A program made the translations under genes and the position numbers. From Coenobita brevimanus (lineage: Eukaryota > Arthropoda > Malacostraca > Decapoda > Coenobitidae): 64,000 bases of DNA. The notes under the pieces are model-generated. The model saw only the letters and a list, made by a program, of their open reading frames with translations, made no database searches and had not been told where the DNA came from. The stretch spans positions 16,326,931 to 16,390,930 of the forward strand of contig CM064670.1 of the NCBI GenBank assembly GCA_032717465.1. Direction: 5' to 3'. Shown here piece after piece: positions 55,856 to 64,000 of the stretch (the stretch's first letter is position 1; each line of letters starts with the position of its first letter).

Positions 55856-56156
55856 TGGGTGACCAAGCACATATCCTCCCCCCCCGACCTCCCAGCACAC
55901 TTAACCAAACACAAAACGACCCTCATCCCCCCACCAATCTTTTCTTTTAAAGGTGGGTGTAAGGAGAACACCTTGAGGGCACATAATCTGGGGCCCTGCA
56001 GTTTCCTTGGGTAGGTGGCACTGAAATCTCTGGATTTTTTTTCCATTATTATTAAAAAAAAAAAAAACTACTTCAGACACAGCATTCTACCTATCAAAAG
56101 GCACCAGTTGACTATAAGACACACAACTGTTTGAAATTTCATGATTCTATAGTGAA
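55856..56156. other. Unassigned gap between LINE copies
   Basis: Contains a C-run at 55,877-55,884 and an A-run at 56,053-56,066. No family is recognised. Confidence 0.4.
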
Positions 56157-56710
56157 AAACCCTGCTGAGGGGGGTTACCTTGATGTGGTGGTGGGGCTTG
56201 AAGCAAGGCTGGCAGTGCCTCCTGTTCTGGAGGCATGCCTACCTTTGTAGGGTTCGGCCTCTGTTGGCCCTGTGAACCAAGCACCCCCTACATCACTGGT
56301 GAGGAGGCCTGCTGGTGACGTTCGTCCCTGCCCATTTGCCATCTAGGGTGGGACCGTTGTCTTGCCACATGTTTGCCGTGCGTGGCTTCCTGTAAAGCTG
56401 GGAGACAGGAGTCCTGCAGCTAGCAATACACCTCTTTGGACCCTTATTCTGGCTAGACAGGCGGCCTGGTTAGACCCGACCAGGTCAATTGGCTGGTCAT
56501 GCATTGGCTAGGGTTAAGTGGGCACTGGGGGGCCTGGTGGCTCCTATCATCCTGGAGTCACCCTTGCCCAGGTCTCCTGGTGGTTACCCACGTATACTCT
56601 CCCGCTACCTCTGAGGTTGACAGTGGTGTTGTCCCTGACATATGACTTCCTCTTGTTGGGCTCCATAGTGGGTGGAGAGGTGGGGGAATGAAGTTAATTT
56701 TGGGCTAAAT

Positions 56711-58560
56711 ATGGCTTTATCTCCCCTCAGTTTTGGTACCCGTGTGGCAGGTGGCCGGCCCCAAGAGACCCCAACAATCGGCCACATCTTTGCCTCTGCC
56801 GACCTTGTACCACATGAGGACAACAAGGGTAAGGAGCGCTTTCGAGGGAACGGCACACAGCCCTCCAGGAAAGCTCTCTCACCCTTCGCTGAGATGATGC
56901 CTGGCTTCTTTGTGCCTGACCAATACATGAAATTCCTGGTTTTGAAATTGGCTGATGGTTCTTCCTTCAGGAACCAGAATGTGTTTAAGGTTCACCATGA
57001 CCTGGTCAAGGCTTGTGGGTCATCCCCAAAGGTTGTTCCACAGGCATTCGGGTCACTCTTTATAGAGGCCAAGGATGCTGACCAAAGCTCCCGCATCCAT
57101 GCCATCAAATGTTTAGCCTTCTATGATTTCACAGCCACCAGTCATTCCACCCTGAACCAGACTCGGGGTGTTGTCTTCTCTAAGGAGTTCCTTAGGTATT
57201 CAGAGAAGGACCTCCTGGAGGGGCTGAAAGACCAGGGAATAGTGAAGGTGGAGAGGATAAAGAAAAAGGTAAATGGGATATTGGTAGGCACACCATCACT
57301 GATTGTCACCTTTGATCGGTTGACATTGCCTGATGTCTTAGAGGCAGCTTACTACCCCTTTCAGTTTAAGGCATATGTACCAAGACCTAGGCGATGCTTT
57401 CATTGCCAGAGATGTGGGCATGTCAGCAGGTCTTGTCATAGGAACATGCAAGGTCTCCCACAGGTGTGTGTTAATTGTGGTGGTAATTCACATGGAGAGA
57501 TGGACTGCCCGAATCCCCCTTCATGTATCAACTGCCGTGGTGCTCACCCAGCTTCATCAACACAGTATGACCATAATAAGTTTGTGAATGAGGTCATGTC
57601 AGTTCGAATCCATGAGAAGATTTCTTATGCAGAGGCAAAGGAGAGGATCAGGGGAATGTTTATCTACCCTGAGGTCACTTTTGCTTGAGCTCTGTCATGT
57701 CATAAGGAGGTCCCACAGTACAATGAGACAACACTTCATGCTGCTCCACCTGCTTCTCTGGGTAAACAGTCATCACAGGCATCCCAGTTGGGGATGCTAC
57801 CGTGATGGCAACACATGGAAGAGGTCCCATTCCAGTACTCACTCCTTCAACTCGTGATATGCAGAATTCCATTCCCATAGTTAGTACTGTTTGTGAGAAT
57901 GGTGTTTGCCCGACTGCTTCTCCGATTGTTTCCGCCCCTACTTTGGTGGCTGACGGCTTGCACACTTCTCTGGTGGTGGCAGGAGTCCACATTGACCTGA
58001 CTTCTTCTAGATTACCCAGTATGCCCAAAGCTCTACCTGTACCTGGCAAACGTCACCGTTGTTTGTCAGAGTCCTCTGAACATGAAGACCGGCCACCTAA
58101 GGTCTCTGTTGCTGACCCTTCAGTCGACACCTCTCCTGTTCCCTCTACCCAGCAGGCTGAGGGACCTAGCCAGGTGATATCTGAAGCTGATGGTTCATCT
58201 CTGGTCCCATCCCCACCTGGAGATGTTGTTGGACAGCTCATTGGTGCTTCAGATATAAAGCATGGGATGGCCTCAAATGATTCAAGTCCTGTGGATTCAA
58301 CTTCCACTTCTGGGGCTTCTGGTGGGAGCACTGGCTGTCCCACATCTCCAAAGGTGGCCCCCAAACCGTCTTCCAAAAAAACTGGTATGCCCACTCCAAG
58401 AAGGAGAGTTGTAAAACTTACTTCCTCATCCTTACCTTTGCCTTCGGATGTTAGACAGAGGGTGTGGGTTTCTGGTGCTGGGCAAGCTCCTCCAAAGGGC
58501 TTTCATAAGCATCAATCCAAACCCGCTCGGGGGATAAGGTTGTCTCGCCCCTCATCCTGA
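56711..58560 (+). pseudogene. ORF1 (gag-like) of copy D, one stop and one frameshift
   Basis: I take ATG 56,711 (MALSPLSFGTRVAGG); the frame extends upstream only with GTG. The core KFLVLKLADGSSFRNQNVF to FKAYVPRPRR is the I-like ORF1 fold. Three knuckles follow: CFHCQRCGHVSRSC, CVNCGGNSHGEMDC and CINCRGAHPASS. A TGA at 57,686-57,688 after EVTFA and a shift near 57,800 interrupt it. The C-terminal Ser/Pro-rich part (57,802-58,560) ends HKHQSKPARGIRLSRPSS. RNA-binding role as in the first subfamily, to which it is only distantly similar. Confidence 0.85.
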
Positions 58561-58583
58561 TTCTGTCTTTGCTCCTGGGTACT

Positions 58584-61010
58584 ATGGCATTTTCAGCCAG
58601 TATATTACAATGGAATTGTCAAGGGCTGCGTGTTAACTGGGAGGAGCTGCGGACCCTCCTGACTTATGCTCCTTTGTGCGTGTGTCTCCAGGAAACCCAT
58701 GTAGGGTCCACCACTCCCCATGCACTACCTGGGTACAAGGTTTTTCACTCAGCACCAACCCAGGGTCCTCTTGGGGGTGGTGTTGTTTTGGTGAGGGCTG
58801 ACATCCCTCATCAGCCAGTTCACCTCCAGTCTGACCTGCAGTGTGTTGCTGTGCGTTGTATGCCCACCACTGGTATACAGGTTGTTCCATTTATTTACCG
58901 CCCAACACAGCAGTTGGTAGGGAGAACCTTCTTGGTCAGTTACCTACGCTCTTTCTTTCTTGAGGGACTATAATGGTCGCCACCCTTTGTGGGGTGAGTG
59001 TCTTGTTAACCAACGTGGGAGTTTGTTGGCATCCTTATTGAAGGATGAGGATCTTGCCCTGTTCAATACTGGGGTATTTACACATTTTCACCCCCAAACA
59101 GATTCATTTACTGAAATTGACCTCTCTGTTTGCTCTCCTGACTGTCTCTTGGACTTTACCTGGGAGGTTATGGAGGATCTCCGTGGAAGTGATTACTTTC
59201 CCATCCTCCTTACTGCAGCAGTATCTACTAGTCCCTGTTCTCGTGTACTGAGGTGGATAGTGGATAAGGCAGACTGGTCCCTTTTCTCTTCTCTGATTTC
59301 TGTTAATATCTCAGTCGAAGACTTTCCACATAGTGATGAGGCTGTTTCGTTCTTTATCTCCGTTCTGCATTCTGCTACTTTTCATGCTGTTCCTAAAACC
59401 TCTGGCACATATCACTATCGACCTGTCCCATGGTGGAATGAGGATTGCAGTGTTGCTGTATGTGCTGAGAAGTTAGCTTTCTCCCATTATCGTAGATGCA
59501 GGACAGAGCATTATCTTGTCGAGTTCAGAAGGGCACGGGCTAAGGCTGGTCAGGTACTGAAACAAGCTAGGCAGGACTCTTGGATGGCTACTGTGTCAAC
59601 TGTAAAGTCAAAGATGCCAGTTCTCAGGTGTGGAAGAGGGTGTGCAAGATTTCAGGAAAATTCACTCGAGGCAGGTCCCCCGTGCTGATGTTTAATGGTG
59701 GACCTCTTGGTGACCCTGCAGCTGTGTCCAATATTTTTACATCTGCCTTTGTGGCGGTCAGTCAGAGAGATACTAGCTCACCAGTTTTTGCCAGACAACG
59801 AGAGATAGAGGAGGCAAGGGTGCTGGACTTCCGTTCAGGGAATGTGGAGTACTACAACCTCCTTTTCTCTTATTGTATACTCCAATCTGCCCTTTCCCTC
59901 TGTCATGACACCTCACCAGGGCCGGATGATATTCTCTACGCAGTGCTTCGGCACCTGGATGATGATGCACTGTCTCTTCTCCTCAGCCTTTTTAATTGAA
60001 TCTGGAAGGAATCTTCTCTTCCCTCCTCTTGGTGTGAGGCTAATTGTCCTGCTATTCCAGAAGCCGGGGAAGGCAGGTTACAGTTCCCTGGAGTATTGGC
60101 CAATTGCCTGAACATCTTGCTAGTGTAAATTATTTGAGAAAATGGTCAACACACACCTAATGTACTTCCTAGAAGAGAATGAATGTCTCTCTGTCAGTCT
60201 GGTTTTCGAAAATGTCGCTCAACAACAGATGCACTTGTCTGTCTTGAGGCCGCAGCATTTGATGCTTTTGCTAGGCAGCAGTATCTGGTGTGCATTTTCA
60301 TTGACCTAGAAAAGGTATATGATACTACATGGCTGTTTGGTATCTTCCAACAATTCCATTCTTTTGGTTTATGTGGCAGGCTGCCTCTATTTATACTAAA
60401 TTTTCTGCATGACCGTTCATTCAGAGTTAGGGTTGGTATTACCCTGTCTCCTTTGTACCCTCAGAAGGAAGGGGTGCCTCAAGAAGGTGTCCTCAGTGTG
60501 ACCCTTTTTGCTGTAGCAATGGACAGTATTGTGTCCTCAATTCCAGAACGGGTGACATCCTCACAGTATGTTGATGATTTGGCTCTATGGTATGCTGCTT
60601 CCTGAATGTCCATGGCAGAACATTGCATGCAGCTCGCTCTGGACAGGGTCTCTCAATGGGCCACCATGCACGGATTCTGTTTCTCCCCAACAAAGATGGT
60701 AGCCTTGCATTTCTGCCGCTTGAGAGGTGTTCATCCAGACCCAGACCTCAAGTCATATGGCCACAGGGTGCGACGTGTGGATGAGACAAGGTTTCTTGGA
60801 CTTTTTTTTGACAGGAGACTGACGTGGGTATCACATATCTGTTCATTACAGCTATCATGCCTCTGTGCCCTGTCTCTCCTACAGACTCTACCTCATTTGT
60901 CTTGGGGCACTGACCGAACCATCCTGCTCCTCCTTTACCGTGCCTTGGTAAAGAGCAAATTGGACTATGGGTGTGTGGTATACTCTTCTACTACTGAGGC
61001 AAGGCTGTAG
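58584..61010 (+). pseudogene. ORF2 (EN-RT) of copy D, multiple frameshifts
   Basis: ATG at 58,584, 23 bases after the ORF1 stop: MAFSASILQWNCQGLRVNWE. EN: LQETHVGS, then after a shift near 58,965 FTEIDLSVCSPDC and GSDYFPILL (normally SDH; here SDY). RT: SPGPDDILYAVLRHLDDD, GFRKCRSTTDALVCLE, FIDLEKVYDTTW, EGVPQEGVLSVTLFAVAMD, and YVDD at about 60,571. A TGA at 60,603-60,605 is followed in frame by the continuation to 61,010 (RFLGLFFDRRLTW, SKLDYGCVVYSS). Loss of the RT-motif glycine (PQEG for PQGS) and SDY both argue against activity. RNase H is absent before the T-tract. Confidence 0.88.
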
Positions 61011-61401
61011 CCACTAAATTTGGTTCATCATGCTATGATTCGATTGTCAACTGGGACTTTCTGGTCTTCCCCAATTGAAAGTCTGTTGGTTAATGCAAAC
61101 GAACCACCACTGGATCTCCGCCAGTAATCCTTAATGGTGCAGTGTTGGCACCGTCATCCAGCCTCTTTGAGTTGTAAGGCTGTCTCTGAGGTCGCTCTTC
61201 TCTCCGTTCATAACACCCACCCTCGCTATCCACACCCGTTTGGGTACAGAGCGAGGGCTGCCATGGGGGAGTCGGGTGTTCAGTCCTCCCCTGTTTGCCC
61301 TATATGTGTCCCCCGAGTGGCTCCCTGGCTACTCCCAGAGGTACAACCATGTGATTACTTCCATGAAAGGAAGGCCTCCCTTTCCTTACAGGCAGCTTTG
61401 T

Positions 61402-61402
61402 C

Positions 61403-61430
<28 letters not shown>
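61402..61430. repeat. T-tract at the D/E junction
   Basis: About 29 T directly before the 5' end of copy E. Confidence 0.95.
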
Positions 61431-61435
<5 letters not shown>

Positions 61436-62022
61436 ACACCTCCCTGCTGAGGGGGGTCACCTTGACGTGGTGGCGGGGCTTGAAGCGTGGTTGGTGGTGC
61501 CACCTACTTTGGAGGCATGCCTACCTTTGTAGGATTCGGCATTTGTCGGCCTCGTGGACCAAGCACCCACTACATCACTGGTGGAGGAGGCCCGCTGGTG
61601 ATGTTAGTCCATGCCCATTGCCATCTAGGGCGGGACTGTTGCCTCCTCACGTGTTTGCCGTGCGTGGTGTCCCATAATGCTGGGAGACAGGAGTCCTGGG
61701 GGTTGAGCGATGCTGCACGCTGCACCCTGGAGCTAGCAATACACCTCTTTGGTCCCTTATTCCGGCTAGACGGGCGGCCTGGTTGGGCATGACTAGGTCA
61801 ATCGGCTGATCATGCGTTGGCTAGGGTCAAGTGGGCACTGAGGGGCCTGGTGGCTCCTATTGTGCTGGAGTCACCCTTGCCTAGGTCCCCCAGTGGTTAC
61901 CTGCGTATACTCCTCCGCTACCCCTGGGGTCATCAGTGGTACTGGCCCTGACATATGACCTCCCCCTGTTGGGCTCCGTGGTGGGTGGGGGGGTGGGGGA
62001 ATGAAGGGTTTTGTTATGTATT

Positions 62023-63818
62023 ATGGATTGTTTATTTAATCCACCTCATTCACAATTAAACAAGTTCTTAGTCATACGTGGTCCTGCTGGGGCAGACCTC
62101 CGGAAATGTGACATTTTCCGTACCCATCAAGAACTGGTCACTGCTTGTGATGCGACCCCTAAAGTTGTTCCACAGGCTGATGGCAGTTTGTTGGTAGAGG
62201 TGTCTGACCCTTCTCAGAGTGCAACTATCCTATCTTTATCAGAGCTTTCTCGTCAGTCAGTTACATGCTCCCCCCACGCTTCATTGAATCATTCTCATTG
62301 CGTTGTCTATGCCAAGGAACTACTGGCTTATGATGAGGCACGCCTTGTTGAAGAGTTGTCTGCCCAGAATGTAATAAAGATTGAGAGGATTAAGAAGAAG
62401 GTAAATGGTGACCTTGTGCCAACTCCATCCTTGATTGTGACCTTTGATTCCTTGAGCCTCCCTGCTGTCCTTAATGCTGCATGGTACCGATACAAAGTTA
62501 GGCCATATGTCCTTATGCCTCGTAGATGTTTCCAGTGCCAGCATTTCGGTCATATTGGCCGAACTTGTAGGCGCCTTGCTGTAGGTCTTCCAGCAGTCTG
62601 TGCATCATGTAGTTTAGATGTTCATGAGGGTGTGGAATGCCTGGACCTGTATCTTGTGTCAATTGTGGTGGTAAGCATGCTGCTTCTTCTAAATCTTATG
62701 ATTGTTACAAAATGGAACATGAAATTTTGTCTCTCAGAGTCTCCGAGAGGCTGAGTTTTACCGAAGCTAAGACCCGTGTCCTGTCTATGTATGTCCGCCC
62801 TGGTGTGTCCTTTGCTTCTATTCTTTCTCTGTCAAAGCCTGTTGTGCACCATCATGGAGCCCCTGCTCCACATTCTGACCGTCCTCCTCGTCCCTTGTAT
62901 GATACCAGACTTCCTAATACTCCTCCTCATGGTCGCTCAGAAAACCCAGTACCTTTGCAGTCTGCATCTCGTCCGGCTGCTGCTCCTGTACCGGCTGTTA
63001 CTCCTGTATCGGCTGCTACTACTGTACCAGCAGCTACCCCTGTACTGGCTGCTACTCCTGTACTGGCTGCTACTCCTGTACTGGCTGCTACTCCTGTACT
63101 GGCTGCTGCTACTCTACCAACTGATACTCCTGTTCTGACTACTACTGTATCAGCTGCTCCTCCCGTAACTGCTGCTGCTCCTGTACCATCTGCTTGCTCT
63201 ACTACTAGTATTCAGTCTACTCCACAGTGTCCCTCTACGGATTCTAGTGCATCCTCAAGTTCTGGCATAGAGATGGAGATTGCGTCTGCCAACCTCAAAT
63301 GGGTGAGGAGTGAGGACTCTTTGGGTGGTTCCCCTCCACCTAAGGTTCAAACTTCTGTGCCACATGAGGAATCTGAGGAGGCTCTTCACCCGGCAACCCA
63401 GACAGTGGTGGCGTCTAAGTCAATGGGTGTTCTTGATGATCTTTCTAAGATCCCAGTCCCTGCTTCTTGCTCAGGTGTGGCGGGGTCTGGGCCTTTGGAT
63501 ACTCAAAGGGCTCGGTTGCCCGCTCACTCTGATCAGTTACCCAGCAGCCAGGCCTTGGTAGATTCAGTTGGGGAGGGTTTGCTTGGCCCCAAGGTGCCAG
63601 CCAGACCCCCACATGGGGGTGTGGCCGGAACAAGTGGGTCTTCCAGGAAGGTCTCTGTGCCTTGGCCTCATTCTGGCGATGGGCGGGACCAATCCCGGGG
63701 TAAGGGCCCTTCCACCCATGGAAACTCTAAATCTTCATTGTCTTCTCGTTTGGTGAGGCAGAGCTCCACGCCTAGGAAGAAGGGCTTTCACACTCTTCCC
63801 AGTGAGGTTGCTACATAG
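62023..63818 (+). pseudogene. ORF1 (gag-like) of copy E, single frameshift
   Basis: ATG 62,023 (MDCLFNPPHSQLNK). Core KFLVIRGPAGADLRKCDIF to VRPYVLMPRR; knuckles CFQCQHFGHIGRTC, CASCSLDVHEGVEC and, after a one-base loss near 62,640, CVNCGGKHAASS. From there the frame is open to TAG 63,818. The C-terminal half holds an in-frame hexapeptide repeat (AATPVL) at 62,980-63,120 and a Ser/Pro-rich tail ending GFHTLPSEVAT. One lesion over 600 codons makes this the youngest-looking ORF1 of its subfamily here. Confidence 0.85.
62980..63120 (+). repeat. 18-bp tandem repeat inside the ORF1 of copy E
   Basis: Units of CTGCTACTCCTGTACTGG, about eight including degenerate ones. Period 18 keeps frame and encodes A-A-T-P-V-L. 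Copy D lacks the block. Confidence 0.9.
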
Positions 63819-63858
63819 CCTTGATATTTCGCATTTCATAATATTTATTACTATTCAC

Positions 63859-64000
63859 TATGACTCAATCAGTACCAATTTGTCTCCAATGGAATTGTAG
63901 AGGCGCCATGGTGAATTGGGAGGAATTGCAGTTATTACTCTCTGCTCTGAGCCCGCTCTGTGTCTGTCTTCAGGAGACAATGCTGGGGGATAGACAGTTC
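63859..64000 (+). CDS. ORF2 start (endonuclease) of copy E, cut by the window end
   Basis: ATG 63,859, 41 bases after the ORF1 stop: MTQSVPICLQWNCRG, then LLSALSPLCVCLQETMLGD. LQWNCRG and LQET are the first two AP-endonuclease motifs. Open to the last base of the window. Confidence 0.85.

Larger units (their letters stand above)
56157..61400 (+). mobile_element. I-like LINE of a second subfamily, copy D
   Basis: The 5' UTR begins CCCTGCTGAGGGGGGTTACC and is shared with copy E at 61,440. ORF1 56,711-58,560; ORF2 from 58,584. The RT is present but no RNase H follows: the frame runs into a T-tract (61,402-61,430) and then copy E begins. It is either 3' truncated or interrupted by copy E, in which case its 3' end lies beyond the window. 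Confidence 0.85.
61431..64000 (+). mobile_element. I-like LINE, second subfamily, copy E (runs off the window)
   Basis: The 5' UTR from AGAATACACCTCCCTGCTGA is collinear with that of copy D (boxes GGAGGCATGCCTACCTTTGT, CATCACTGGT, GGGAGACAGGAGTCCTG). ORF1 62,023-63,818 has one frameshift and ORF2 begins at 63,859. Its 3' part is outside the window. Confidence 0.88.

Overview
This looks like arthropod nuclear DNA, most likely from a decapod crustacean (shrimp, crab or crayfish). The reasons are the very large (TA)n, (GT)n and (CT)n arrays, tRNA-derived SINEs, a 5S-derived SINE, and a dense stack of non-LTR elements with decapod-like character. That assignment is inference from repeat content. 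I found no intact host gene in the 64 kb. Almost everything that can be read is mobile-element sequence in various states of decay, plus two host-like or domesticated-type remnants: a ZBED5-like hAT transposase relic at the left edge and a Y-box cold-shock-domain pseudogene near 15.5 kb.

Layout. 0-1.4 kb: ZBED5-like pseudogene (minus) cut in two by a Harbinger-like MITE with a TTA duplication. 3.2-4.2 kb: a 36-bp coding-phase tandem repeat (12-residue ETI-GRS units) in an open minus-strand frame. 4.7-5.3 kb: 5'-truncated LINE. 6.2-14.1 kb: two RTE-like LINEs in inverted orientation, both ending in GATA-type microsatellite tails, around a pogo-like MITE that carries a nested hAT-like MITE. 14-21 kb: simple repeats, a 114-bp duplication, the Y-box pseudogene, two tRNA-derived SINEs and a degenerate ~110-bp repeat. 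21.3 kb: 5' piece of an LTR whose sister copy is at 46.2 kb.

21.5-37.4 kb: I/Nimb-like LINEs with a CCHC ORF1 and EN-RT-RNase H ORF2. The first is full length. The second is full length but broken: its 5' part (27,872-30,525, plus) and 3' part (37,423 down to about 33,940, minus) stop at exactly the same element position. This implies a ~6.9-kb inversion with TTAA at both breakpoints. The inverted segment carries a 2.3-kb near-perfect palindrome centred at 32,709/32,710.

37.4-46.7 kb: a Ty3/gypsy-type element in the unusual order gag-PR-INT-RT-RNase H (GmR1-like). It is interrupted inside the integrase C-terminal region by an R2-clade LINE on the minus strand, outside rDNA. 47.9-55.9 kb: two tandem CR1/L2-like LINEs. 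The first carries a 180-bp 5S rRNA-derived SINE with a perfect 10-bp target duplication and the second supplies the empty site. 56.2-64 kb: two head-to-tail I-like LINEs of a second subfamily; the last runs off the window with ORF2 just beginning.

How the parts work together: these are layers of insertion, not a pathway. Nesting gives relative ages: ZBED relic before the MITE; gypsy before R2; the CR1-like copy before the 5S SINE; the second I-like LINE before the inversion. The observations most worth a second look are the in-frame ORF1-TAA-ORF2 junction without an ORF2 ATG, the TTAA inversion, the palindrome, the R2-in-gypsy nest and the ETI-GRS repeat frame.
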